Assembly: GCA_030683995.1 (NCBI GenBank)
Contig: JAUXPH010000022.1
Coordinates: 1-64,000 of the forward strand
DNA length: 64,000 nt
Origin: Lutibacter sp.
GTDB lineage: Bacteria; Bacteroidota; Bacteroidia; Flavobacteriales; Flavobacteriaceae
Direction of reading: 5' to 3'
Positions 42,864 to 51,800 of the stretch are shown here, in pieces; the first letter of the stretch is position 1, and each line of letters starts with the position of its first letter. The notes under the pieces are model-generated. The model searched no databases. It saw only the letters and a list, made by a program, of their open reading frames with translations, and was not told the origin of the DNA. Made by a program: the position numbers and the translations under genes.

Positions 42864-44291
42864 TTAAATTTTTACCAATTTATAAGCATCTTTTGGAGCC
42901 TCACATAACGGGCATTTATAATTTAATGGCAGGTCCTTAAACAAAACTCCAGCTTCAACCATATCGTTTTGGTCTCCATAATCTGAGTCATAAACCGTTA
43001 AACAGTCTTTGCATTGGTAAACTTCTTTTTCAATTTTTGGTTCCATATTTGAATTTTCATCCAAATCCGCAGTTTCTTCACCAAGTTGCCCAAAATACAA
43101 CTTGCTTAGTTCCATTAACAAGCCCGGCAATTCCGTTTTGTCCACATCTTGTGCATAAATTAAGTATTCCCGAGAGTTGGGATTGAAATTTTTGCAGTAT
43201 AAAACATTATAAGTAGGCCTGACCTGATATTCTTTAATGATTGTTGGAATTGGATTTTTTTCTATAACCGCAGAAGTAAAGTAATTTTCATTTTTTACGC
43301 TTTCAGTAATTCCAAAATTTAAACCGTAGGTGCTTATGTCGTTTTGATCAAAATTTCTCACTATGAATTTTTTTAATTCTAGCGCGTCTTTATCGTCAAC
43401 AGGTAAATGCCAATTTAATTCTAATGAAGAATGTCTTACATTTATTCCTTTTTTACCTAGGAGTTTTTCTAAATTAAGTTTGTATTTTTTATTTATTCCT
43501 TTTATGATAAAAGATTTCCATGGGGTGATACAAATTTTGCCAACGCCGCTTTCTAAACAAAAATCACAAAATTCTTTTAAGAATGCTAAATCATATTCGT
43601 TATTTCTCCAATACAATCCCAGCCAATAATCATTGACATCCATTTTATTCATGCCTTCATAATAAGGAAATGGGTGAAATGGAATTACTAGTTTTTTTTC
43701 AATAGTTCGGCTATTTGTTTCAATTTTTTCATTTATTAATTCAAACAATAAATTAATATCGGAAGTTTCTTCATAAAATTCTTCAATTGCTTGAGCTATT
43801 TTTGGGATATCCCAACTGTAAATCAGCACCGGATAATCGACTTCAGTTTCCCAGTTTGGCAACTTTAAATTTAAATGCCAATAGTCTTCATTTTCTGAGG
43901 CAATAAAATTTATTTGCCCATTGTAAAGTGGAACCAATTGTTGTTTTGGGTCGGTGATGTTGACTTTTAAAGTTGGATTATATCTGAATTGTTCCAGGAT
44001 ATATAAATAAGTTGAGCCTTTTAACCATGGTGTTGCGGGAAAAATATCGGCAGAGACATAGGAACAAACTATATTTTGAAAATTCTGTTTTGGGTTCTTT
44101 TCAATGATAAAATTCGGATATTGGTCTATTATTTCATTATTGGATTCTTTATATGGAAATAAGATGTCTTGGCGTGATCCAAATTTTAGGGTTGCTAAAC
44201 CTAAACTTTCAACCATACGAATAATTTGTTTTAATTCACCAGGCGACAGAACCCCTCCTTTTATATAAACACGTTGCAATTTATTTTTCAT
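42864..44291 (-). CDS. siroheme-reductase-like protein fused to a C-terminal rubredoxin
   Basis: The protein is 475 residues. Residues 421-475 are a rubredoxin: YQCKDCLTVYDSDYGD and YKCPLCEAPKDAY give the two CxxC iron ligands. The front 400 residues resemble the ferredoxin-like half domains of sulfite/nitrite reductases (GVLSPGELKQIIRMVESLGLATLKFGSRQDI). I do not find the usual CxxxxxC and CxxxC set that holds siroheme and the 4Fe-4S cluster. It lies 7 bp after the nitrate reductase gene, so the two are co-transcribed. It is probably an electron carrier or assembly partner for that enzyme. The catalytic role is unknown. Confidence 0.8.
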   Translation of the reverse strand: MKNKLQRVYIKGGVLSPGELKQIIRMVESLGLATLKFGSRQDILFPYKESNNEIIDQYPNFIIEKNPKQNFQNIVCSYVSADIFPATPWLKGSTYLYILEQFRYNPTLKVNITDPKQQLVPLYNGQINFIASENEDYWHLNLKLPNWETEVDYPVLIYSWDIPKIAQAIEEFYEETSDINLLFELINEKIETNSRTIEKKLVIPFHPFPYYEGMNKMDVNDYWLGLYWRNNEYDLAFLKEFCDFCLESGVGKICITPWKSFIIKGINKKYKLNLEKLLGKKGINVRHSSLELNWHLPVDDKDALELKKFIVRNFDQNDISTYGLNFGITESVKNENYFTSAVIEKNPIPTIIKEYQVRPTYNVLYCKNFNPNSREYLIYAQDVDKTELPGLLMELSKLYFGQLGEETADLDENSNMEPKIEKEVYQCKDCLTVYDSDYGDQNDMVEAGVLFKDLPLNYKCPLCEAPKDAYKLVKI

Positions 44292-44298
44292 AACGAAA

Positions 44299-47200
44299 TT
44301 ATTTTGTTTTTAACAGAATTTCATTTATTTCGGGTTTACAGCTTCCACATCCTAATCCTGCCCCGGTTTTTGAACACAATTCGTTAAAATCCGTAAAGCC
44401 CTTCTGGATCATTTCCTTCAAGTTCCCGTCTCCAACTTGACTGCAGGAACAAACTAATTTTCCCAATACCGGAATAGTGCTGCTTTTACCCCGTAACAAT
44501 TCCGTTCGTTTTTCTGAAAGTTCAATCTTATCTTCTATAAATCGTTTAAATTCTGCAAATTCATGTTTATCACCCATTAAAATTGCACCAACCAATAAAT
44601 CATTTTTGACTATGCATTTTTTATAAAAATGTTGGGAAACGTCTTTTAAAATTATTTCCTCGTAGGAAGAATCGTTTTTTGGGGTGCTTACCATTCCGAT
44701 ACTGCACAAATCAAGATCATCAAATTTTAAGATGTTCATTAAAACAGAGCCTTTATAAATACTGCTTAAATCCCCTAAAATAAATTTTGCGGCAATTTCT
44801 GCTTGTTGTTCCGCCGCTGAAGTAATGCCAAACAAAGAATTCTCAAATTCAGCAATTTCTCCCAAAGCAAAAATTTCTGGATTGCTGGTTTGTAAATATT
44901 GGTTTACAATTACGCCACGTGTATGTTTTATGCCTGCGCTTTTTGCCAATTCAATATTTGGCAGAGTTCCTATTGCGTAGACTATTGCATTTGCATTTAT
45001 GATTTTACCTGTTTTTAAAGTAATGTAGAGCTTTTTAGGCACTGTTTCATCATCAAAAACAGTGCTAACCTCATTGTCGAAATAAATTTGAATTCCTCTT
45101 GCTTGTATGTTTTCGGACAATAAAGTACTGGCTACCCTGTCTAATTGACGTTCCATCAACCTTGGAGCTCTTTGTACTATGGAAATATTGATATTTTTCT
45201 TGTTAAGCGAAGCGGCCAACTCTAAACCCAGCAGACCACCACCAACAATAACAACATGTTGCTCTTTTTCCGGAAATCCAGTGCTTTTCAGGTAATCTCT
45301 CAAGTTATCTGCATCCACTTTATTGCGCATTGTAAATCGTCCAGATAAGTGAAGCGGGACGTAATTTGGCACAAAGGCGCTGCTTCCAGTTGCCATGATT
45401 AATAAATCATAAGCATGTTTTTCATTATTGCTGTCAATAATATATTTTTTTTCAGAATTTATCTTATTTATTTGTACACCTTTATACAGTTGAAGTCGTA
45501 ATTTTTCTACCTCCCCTTTTTTTAATTTTTGAAGTTGTTCCCAGGTTAACTCTTCATTTATATATTCAGGAAGCAGCACTCTATTGTAAAAGGGATCATT
45601 TTCTTTTGAAAAGATTAAAATTTCATCGGTTAAATTATGGGTTCTATAGGTTTGAACAAATCTATAAGCGGCGGCGCCTGCCCCTATGACACAAATTTTT
45701 TGTTTTTGTTTTTTATATTTTACAACTTGAACGGCAGAGAACTTGAAATCGGGTTCTTTTGAAATTGGGTCAATTAAATTATTGGTTAAGTTGTTCGCTC
45801 TTCCAAAGTCATTTCCCTGCACTTTTCCCCAATGCATGGGTAAAAATACCACGCCATATTTTATGTTGAAATTGAGTTTAACTTTCACCCTTACAATACC
45901 TCTGTTATTATAAATATCAACCATATCACCATCATTTAGATCTCTTTCCAAGCCATCAATCTTATTCATTTCAAGATATGGAGAAGGGATATGTGTCGTT
46001 AACCGATTGACTTTGCCGGTTCTGGTTCTGGTATGCCACTGATCTCGAATTCGACCAGTTGTCAGAATTAAAGGGAATGCTTCAGTAATGGGTTCCGAAT
46101 GGTTCAAAATATATTGGGGAACATTAAAATGGGTTTTTTTGTCGGCATTGTCAAATTCTTTATTTTCGAACAGGCGAGGGGTTCCCGGATGCGTATCATA
46201 TGGCACCGGCCATTGAAAGCTTCCTTCTTCGATCAATCTTTTATGCGATAACCCTGAAATGTCAATATTTGTTCCTTTGGTCAGTGCGCAGTGTTCATCA
46301 TAAATTTCGCTGGAATTTTCATAGTCAAAGCCTTGAAAATTCATTTTTTTGGCAAATTTCCATAATATTTCAGCATCAGGAAGCGCTTCTCCGGGAGCCT
46401 CAATTATTTTTGGCAGGTAGCTGATTCTTCGCTCAGAGTTTGTCATTGTGCCATCTTTTTCGGCCCAGCCGGCTGCTGGCAACAATAAATCGGCATATTT
46501 TGTGGTTTCCGAATTATGGGAAATTTCTTGCACAACCACAAATTTTGCTTTTTCTAATGCCCTTTCAATTTTTTTTGAATTGGGTAAACTCACAACAGGA
46601 TTGGTGCAAATTATCCAAATTGCTTTCAATCTTCCGCTGTCAAGCGCATCGAACATTTCAGTTGCGGACAATCCGGGCTTGGGAGAAATTGGTTCACTTC
46701 CCCAAAAATTTGCAACATCAACTCTATCTTGTTCATTTAATAAGTTTTTATGCGCGGCCAATAAATTTGCCATTCCGCCAACTTCACGGCCTCCCATTGC
46801 GTTTGGCTGTCCGGTTAAAGAAAATGGCCCAGAACCTGGTTTGCCAATATGGCCAGTCATTAAACTCAAGTTAATCAGCGAAACATTTTTGTCAACCCCA
46901 ATAATGCTCTGATTCAATCCCATCGCCCACATATTGATAAAACCTGTGGATTTGGCTATGTAACTTGCGGCTTTTTTAATGTCGCTTAATTCAACCCCAC
47001 AAATTTTTGAAGCTTCCCTTAAAGAAGTTTGATATACGTGCGTTTTAAAATTATCAATTCCGGATGTATGGTGTTTAATAAAGTAATTGTTGATATTATT
47101 TCTGTCAAATAAGCGCCTTGCAATGGCATTATAAAGCACAATATCTGTTCCCGGATTTATTTGTAAATGTAAATCGGCTATTGAAGTTGTTTGGGTTTTT

Positions 47201-47817
47201 CGAGGATCAACAACAATAATTTTAACATTTGGATTCTCAAGTTTGTGTTTTTCTATTCTTCTGAATAAAATTGGATGGCACCAAGCGGGGTTAGCGCCGG
47301 CAATTAAAAAACAATTTGCCAATTCAATATCATCATAGCTGATTGGAACGGAATCATCACCTAAAGTTTTTTTGTATCCCGCAACAGCGCTGCTCATGCA
47401 AAGCCTTGAATTGGTGTCTATATTGTTGGTGCCAATAAAACCTTTGGTTAATTTGTTTACGATATAGTATTCTTCGGTTAGGCATTGGCCGGATACGTAG
47501 AATGCAACACTGTCCGGTCCATATTTTTTTATGATACTTTTAAAAACGGCGGCAGCTCTTTCTAATGCGGTATCCCAGGAAACTTTTATTAGCGGATGAT
47601 TTTTGCTCCACTTCATTTCAGGATAAAAAATTCTGTCTGAAGTATCCTGAACCACGTAATTTAAGTTCATTCCTTTAGAGCAAAGCATGCCTTTATTCAC
47701 CGGATAATCCGGATCCCCTAATACCGAAATATGTCCATTTGAGTCTTGATTGACTAAAATTCCGCAACCTACCCCGCAATAAGAGCATATCGTTTTATGT
47801 GGTTTTGAAATTGGCAT
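44299..47817 (-). CDS. nasC: assimilatory nitrate reductase, molybdopterin domain fused to NirB-like FAD oxidoreductase and BFD domain
   Basis: The protein is 1172 residues from the ATG at 47817 (MPISKPHKTICSYCGVGCG). An open start 17 codons upstream would begin close to the promoter. Part one (about 1-700) is a Mo-bisPGD reductase with the N-terminal 4Fe-4S cysteines ICSYCGVGC and MLCSKGM and the IAGANPAWCHPI region. Part two (about 705-1100) is an NAD(P)/FAD oxidoreductase like the NirB front half (ICVIGAGAAAYRF, VIVGGGLLGLELAASL). The last 60 residues are a BFD-type [2Fe-2S] domain (VCSCSQVGDGN, GAGLGCGSCKPE). It should reduce nitrate to nitrite with electrons from NAD(P)H in one chain. 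Confidence 0.93.
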   Translation of the reverse strand: MPISKPHKTICSYCGVGCGILVNQDSNGHISVLGDPDYPVNKGMLCSKGMNLNYVVQDTSDRIFYPEMKWSKNHPLIKVSWDTALERAAAVFKSIIKKYGPDSVAFYVSGQCLTEEYYIVNKLTKGFIGTNNIDTNSRLCMSSAVAGYKKTLGDDSVPISYDDIELANCFLIAGANPAWCHPILFRRIEKHKLENPNVKIIVVDPRKTQTTSIADLHLQINPGTDIVLYNAIARRLFDRNNINNYFIKHHTSGIDNFKTHVYQTSLREASKICGVELSDIKKAASYIAKSTGFINMWAMGLNQSIIGVDKNVSLINLSLMTGHIGKPGSGPFSLTGQPNAMGGREVGGMANLLAAHKNLLNEQDRVDVANFWGSEPISPKPGLSATEMFDALDSGRLKAIWIICTNPVVSLPNSKKIERALEKAKFVVVQEISHNSETTKYADLLLPAAGWAEKDGTMTNSERRISYLPKIIEAPGEALPDAEILWKFAKKMNFQGFDYENSSEIYDEHCALTKGTNIDISGLSHKRLIEEGSFQWPVPYDTHPGTPRLFENKEFDNADKKTHFNVPQYILNHSEPITEAFPLILTTGRIRDQWHTRTRTGKVNRLTTHIPSPYLEMNKIDGLERDLNDGDMVDIYNNRGIVRVKVKLNFNIKYGVVFLPMHWGKVQGNDFGRANNLTNNLIDPISKEPDFKFSAVQVVKYKKQKQKICVIGAGAAAYRFVQTYRTHNLTDEILIFSKENDPFYNRVLLPEYINEELTWEQLQKLKKGEVEKLRLQLYKGVQINKINSEKKYIIDSNNEKHAYDLLIMATGSSAFVPNYVPLHLSGRFTMRNKVDADNLRDYLKSTGFPEKEQHVVIVGGGLLGLELAASLNKKNINISIVQRAPRLMERQLDRVASTLLSENIQARGIQIYFDNEVSTVFDDETVPKKLYITLKTGKIINANAIVYAIGTLPNIELAKSAGIKHTRGVIVNQYLQTSNPEIFALGEIAEFENSLFGITSAAEQQAEIAAKFILGDLSSIYKGSVLMNILKFDDLDLCSIGMVSTPKNDSSYEEIILKDVSQHFYKKCIVKNDLLVGAILMGDKHEFAEFKRFIEDKIELSEKRTELLRGKSSTIPVLGKLVCSCSQVGDGNLKEMIQKGFTDFNELCSKTGAGLGCGSCKPEINEILLKTK

Positions 47818-47856
47818 TCTTAATGGTTTAAGATATTTAAGTTTATAAAGATATTG

Positions 47857-47898
47857 CAAAAATAACAAATTGCGTATAAATACGTAATAAAATACGTA
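47857..47898 (-). promoter_or_regulatory. nasC promoter with TACGTA sites
   Basis: The minus-strand -7 box is TATTTTTG (47857-47864). Upstream lie a 7-2-7 inverted repeat TGCGTAT-AA-ATACGTA (47871-47886) and an overlapping TACGTAATAAAATACGTA palindrome (47881-47898). A TTTG -33 is missing at the expected distance, where TACG is found instead, so help from a bound activator is likely. Confidence 0.6.
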
Positions 47899-47944
47899 TT
47901 TATTTTTTTGGATGAAGAAAATCAGTGCTGTTTAATCGCAATTT

Positions 47945-48625
47945 TTAAATAAGTTCGAATTCTTTTGCGATTGTGGAAAGCTCAATTAAATTTTTAACAT
48001 TTAACTTTTTCATCAAGTTAAATCGGTGAGTTTCAATTGTTCTTTTGCTTTTGTCCAGTTTTTCTGAAATTTCTTTATTTGTTTTTCCCAATAGAATTAA
48101 GTGAAGAATCTCTATTTCTTTTTTGGTAAGATTGTGTGTGTCTTTTGAGGTATTTGAATTTATTTCAGATGGAGAACCAGTAACTGGATAGTTTGATTTT
48201 TTTAATAAATTATTAACTATAATGTTACTGAGGTCACCGCTAAAATACTTTTCGCCATTGTAAACAGTGTAGATTGCTTTTAAAATCTCTGATTTGCTTG
48301 AATCCTTTAAAAGATAGCCCATCGCTTTTGCTTCAATGGATTCCAGAATATATTCTTCCGAATCATGCATTGATAAAACAATTGACTTTGTTTTTGTTGG
48401 TTTTTTGTTAATTATTTTTAAAGCTTCAATGCCATTCATTTCGGGCATTCTAACATCTATAATTAAGAGATCCGGTTGTTTTTCTTCAACAAGCTTAATG
48501 GCTTCCAAACCGTTCGATCCTTCGCCAACCACCACTAAATTTTCTTCATCTTCTAAAAGATATTTTATGCCGTCTCTAACAATTGCGTGGTCATCAACCA
48601 AAACTATGGTAATTTGTTCTTTCAA
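47945..48625 (-). CDS. NarL-type LuxR-family response regulator
   Basis: The protein is 226 residues. The receiver domain has VLVDDHAIVRDG and the phosphoacceptor aspartate in LLIIDVRMPEMNG; the LuxR helix-turn-helix is LTKKEIEILHLILLGKTNKEISEKL and KRTIETHRFNLMKKLNV. It begins at a TTG; no ATG exists before the receiver. The NarX-like kinase at 61384 is the obvious partner, though it lies 13 kb away. A TACGTATAAAATACGTA palindrome abuts its own -7 box, so it may regulate itself. Confidence 0.9.
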   Translation of the reverse strand: MKEQITIVLVDDHAIVRDGIKYLLEDEENLVVVGEGSNGLEAIKLVEEKQPDLLIIDVRMPEMNGIEALKIINKKPTKTKSIVLSMHDSEEYILESIEAKAMGYLLKDSSKSEILKAIYTVYNGEKYFSGDLSNIIVNNLLKKSNYPVTGSPSEINSNTSKDTHNLTKKEIEILHLILLGKTNKEISEKLDKSKRTIETHRFNLMKKLNVKNLIELSTIAKEFELI

Positions 48626-48648
48626 AAGAATTATTTTAATAATTTACA

Positions 48649-48671
48649 CGAAGATACGTATAAAATACGTA
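48649..48671 (-). promoter_or_regulatory. response regulator promoter with TACGTA palindrome
   Basis: On the minus strand the -7-like TATCTTCG (48649-48656) is directly joined, with a 2-nt overlap, to TACGTATTTTATACGTA (48655-48671), a 7-3-7 inverted repeat. The layout is the same as at narK and nirB. Confidence 0.6.
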
Positions 48672-48726
48672 ATTGACATATACTTAAAGATCGTTTATTT
48701 TTTATTCAAAAGGCCGGATTTTAGGG

Positions 48727-48779
48727 AAAGTCAGATTTTGGTGAGCCTGAGCACTTCATAACTACCAAAACCCGACTTT
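48727..48779. terminator. hairpin terminator after the transporter operon
   Basis: AAAGTCAGATTTTGGT (48727-48742) pairs with ACCAAAACCCGACTTT (48764-48779), sixteen positions with two G-U type mismatches, around a 21-nt loop. It lies between the porin stop and the response regulator promoter and probably ends the porin transcript. Confidence 0.6.
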
Positions 48780-48805
48780 TAAATATCCTTCAAATAAATT
48801 TTATA

Positions 48806-50053
48806 TTATAGAAATTTAGGTTTTATCACCAACATAACCCAAGCCCAATTTTGGCTGTAGGAAGCTAAATTTTCGCTTACCCCTTTCAGTTCGTACATGC
48901 CGTCGCTTGCGAACATTTGAGAATAGCCGGCTACTAATGAATATCCTTTGAATTTTTTTGAATAAACTAAATCCACTTCTGTCCCCAATGATTTTTCACC
49001 GTTTGGCAAAGCTTGTTCCCCAGAGAAATTTAATGCTTTTATTAACAAATTGGTGTCCTTGTTAAGGTAGATATTCAGGCTTGCATGAACATCGATCAGT
49101 CCAATGGTGTTGGCATGGTTTCCTACATAAAAATAATCCATAAATCCGTTGAATTTGTGGTTCGTTCCATACAAAGGAAAGAAGGCTCCTGTTTCTCCTG
49201 CATTCTTGTTGTTGCCGCTTATTATTTCTGCGCCAAGCTCTAGCGTGATTTTTTCGGAGGTTTTATATGAAAAATCTAGACTTGCCAAATAAGCGCCTTT
49301 TACATCAACCTCACCTTGTCTTTTGCCCGATTGTAAAAATACGTTGGCGGATGCCCCAAACTTGCCTTTTTTATAATTTAAATGAGTTCCAATGGTTTGT
49401 AGGTAGCTGAGATTGTCGGTTTCCTGAAACCCATTGTTTAATAGCAATAAACTGCCTGAAAAAGAATTCCAACTATTTTTTAGATAGGCATATTGCATCG
49501 TTTTATATGAAAAAAATCCTGTGGTATTGTACATATTTCCAACGGATTGAAATCCGGATATGTTGTCGTAATCCTGGTTAAACGCCAATCCTAAATCAAA
49601 TGTAAATTTGTCTTTATTGTATTTAAGAATTGCCGCATCATGATTCCTGCCTTGTTGCGCCCAATCTAATCCGCCCATAATTCTTTGGTCATCATAAGAA
49701 ATTTCTTGCCTGCCTAGCTTTATCATCATGTTGCTGCCTAGTTTAAGGTCTGCCCATGCCTGAAAAATGGCAAAGGTGTTATTTTTGTCTTCTGGCAGAA
49801 GTTGTCTGTTTTCTCCCCAAACTATGACGTCCTGCAAACTTACAAAAAGATTGTAGCCTTCGGATTTATAGCCAAAATTCAAACGAGCTCTTGTCGAAAT
49901 TCCAAAACCTGGCTCTTGGTCTTCCAGAATTAAATTTCCGTAACCGTTTCTGTATTCTGCTCTTGGCCTAAATTCTCCTTCCGCAGAAAATTGTGCGTTG
50001 CTGCTTAATGTCAGTAAAAACAGGGTCGTAAAAAGTGTAAAATTAATTTTCAT
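48806..50053 (-). CDS. alginate-export-like outer membrane porin
   Basis: The protein is 415 residues. A signal peptide (MKINFTLFTTLFLLTLSSNAQ) is followed by a beta-barrel with alternating aromatic strands, for example FRPRAEYRNGYGNL, LGRQEISYDDQRIMGG and a C-terminal strand ending in WVMLVIKPKFL. The layout resembles the alginate_exp family of outer membrane channels. It is the last gene of the transporter operon, so it probably lets nitrate or nitrite cross the outer membrane. Confidence 0.82.
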   Translation of the reverse strand: MKINFTLFTTLFLLTLSSNAQFSAEGEFRPRAEYRNGYGNLILEDQEPGFGISTRARLNFGYKSEGYNLFVSLQDVIVWGENRQLLPEDKNNTFAIFQAWADLKLGSNMMIKLGRQEISYDDQRIMGGLDWAQQGRNHDAAILKYNKDKFTFDLGLAFNQDYDNISGFQSVGNMYNTTGFFSYKTMQYAYLKNSWNSFSGSLLLLNNGFQETDNLSYLQTIGTHLNYKKGKFGASANVFLQSGKRQGEVDVKGAYLASLDFSYKTSEKITLELGAEIISGNNKNAGETGAFFPLYGTNHKFNGFMDYFYVGNHANTIGLIDVHASLNIYLNKDTNLLIKALNFSGEQALPNGEKSLGTEVDLVYSKKFKGYSLVAGYSQMFASDGMYELKGVSENLASYSQNWAWVMLVIKPKFL

Positions 50054-50083
50054 TATAGTTCATTTTAGTTGTTAATAGTTTTG

Positions 50084-50914
50084 TCAATGTTCGAGAAAGT
50101 CGATTAAGTGCTTCCTATATTTATAATAATCGCTGTGTTCAATAATTGTTTTTCTGTTTCTTGGCCTATTAAATTCAATGTTTAAAATATCGCCAATTTT
50201 GGCACTTGGACCGCTGGTCATCATAACAACCCGATCCGCTAAAAAGATGGCTTCATCCACATCATGTGTTATCATGACTGCAGTAATTTTTTCTTTATTC
50301 CAAATATCAATAAGGACGTCCTGCAGTTCGCCTCTGGTTAAGGAATCCAGCATTCCAAAAGGCTCATCTAACAATAAAATTTTAGGTTTAATGGCGAAAG
50401 CCCTGGCAATTCCAACACGTTGTTGCATTCCCTGAGATAGTTCCGCAGGTTTTTTATGGAAGGATCCTTCCAAGCCAACTTTACTTAAATAATATTTGCA
50501 GATTGCTTCTCGTTCTTTATTGTTGGCGTGCGGAAAAACTTGCCTAACTCCCAACATAACGTTTTCCATTGCGGTTAACCAAGGCATTAAACTTGGGGAT
50601 TGAAAAATAACGCCTCTGTCGGGGCCAGGGCCTTTTATTGGATTTCCGGATACCGAAATTTTTCCGTCAGAAGTTGGGATTAATCCTGCAATCATTGAAA
50701 GCGCAGTAGTTTTTCCGCAACCCGAATGCCCTATTATGGTCACAAACTCTTCTTTTTTTATTTGAAGATTTAAATTTTCAAGCACCACATAATCTCCTTT
50801 TGGTGTTGGATATACTTTTTTTAAATTTTGAAGCTCCAATATTAATGGAGAAGTATATTTAATTCCATTTTCAAGATCAAAATCTGAATTTATAGTTTGA
50901 ACTTTTGTTCCCAT
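50084..50914 (-). CDS. nrtD: nitrate/sulfonate-type ABC transporter ATP-binding protein 2
   Basis: The protein is 276 residues. The Walker A is [16 protein letters not shown] near residue 58, the signature motif is [15 protein letters not shown], and Walker B is [12 protein letters not shown]. It belongs to the NrtD/SsuB/TauB group that energises nitrate, bicarbonate, sulfonate or taurine import. The neighbour genes point to nitrate. It follows nrtC after a 27-bp gap. It lacks the periplasmic-type C-terminal domain found in some cyanobacterial NrtC proteins. Confidence 0.9.
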   Translation of the reverse strand: MGTKVQTINSDFDLENGIKYTSPLILELQNLKKVYPTPKGDYVVLENLNLQIKKEEFVTIIGHSGCGKTTALSMIAGLIPTSDGKISVSGNPIKGPGPDRGVIFQSPSLMPWLTAMENVMLGVRQVFPHANNKEREAICKYYLSKVGLEGSFHKKPAELSQGMQQRVGIARAFAIKPKILLLDEPFGMLDSLTRGELQDVLIDIWNKEKITAVMITHDVDEAIFLADRVVMMTSGPSAKIGDILNIEFNRPRNRKTIIEHSDYYKYRKHLIDFLEH

Positions 50915-50941
50915 ATTTTTAATTTTTGATGATGAATTTTT

Positions 50942-51778
50942 TTAATAAAAAGTTTTAGGCTCAATGTCAGGAAGTTGGTATTCTATAGAATTTGCCGTAA
51001 TTCTTTCTTGCCCTATTTCCATAAGATATTCCATAATTTGATTTCGAATTTTTTTAAACTCGAGATTGTCATTTAATAAAGTTTTATTTCTGGGACGTTC
51101 AATGTTGATTTTAAATTCAGGACCCAAAGTGGCATTTGGACCGGGACGGAGCGGAATAATTCTGTCAGCCATATATATGCCTTCATCAATATTATTTGTA
51201 ATTAATAATGCCGTGCGCTTGTCGTTATTCCAAATATTCAAAATTTCATCCTGAAGATTTCCGCGGGTCAATGCATCTAAAGCGCCTAATGGTTCATCCA
51301 TAATAATCATTTCGGGATCCATGGCCAATGCCCTTGCAATTGCAACTCTTTGTCGCATTCCTCCCGATAATTCTTTAGGTTTTTTGTGAATCGAGGCTGT
51401 AAGGTTTACAGTCTCTATATATGCTTTCGCGCGTTCTTCCCTAAATTTTTTACTGGCTTTTGGAAAGGTTTCCTTTAGGGCAACACTAATATTTTGATAC
51501 ACTGTGAGCCAAGGCAATAAGGAGTAGTTTTGAAAAATTACACCCCGCTCCCGACTTGTGTCTACTACTGGATTTCCCTTAAATAATATTTCTCCGCTTG
51601 TTGGTTTCAACAAGCCATTAATAATGTTTACCAAAGTTGTTTTTCCGCTTCCCGAAAAACCCACTATTGCCACAAACTCGCCTTCTTCAATATGTAAATT
51701 GATATTTGAGAGCACTTCATTTGCGTTTTCGCCTTGTCCGTAAGTTTTATTGATATTGTTTAATTCTAAATAGGCCAT
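50942..51778 (-). CDS. nrtC: nitrate/sulfonate-type ABC transporter ATP-binding protein 1
   Basis: The protein is 278 residues. It has Walker A GFSGSGKTTLVNIING near residue 40, the signature LSGGMRQRVAIARALAMD and Walker B MIIMDEPLGALD. It is close to the neighbouring second ATPase but not the same, so the transporter probably uses a heterodimer of the two, as in cyanobacterial NrtCD. No nitrate-binding domain is fused to its end. It lies between the permease gene and nrtD. Confidence 0.9.
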   Translation of the reverse strand: MAYLELNNINKTYGQGENANEVLSNINLHIEEGEFVAIVGFSGSGKTTLVNIINGLLKPTSGEILFKGNPVVDTSRERGVIFQNYSLLPWLTVYQNISVALKETFPKASKKFREERAKAYIETVNLTASIHKKPKELSGGMRQRVAIARALAMDPEMIIMDEPLGALDALTRGNLQDEILNIWNNDKRTALLITNNIDEGIYMADRIIPLRPGPNATLGPEFKINIERPRNKTLLNDNLEFKKIRNQIMEYLMEIGQERITANSIEYQLPDIEPKTFY

Positions 51779-51800
51779 ATTTTTATGTTTTTAGTTCCCC

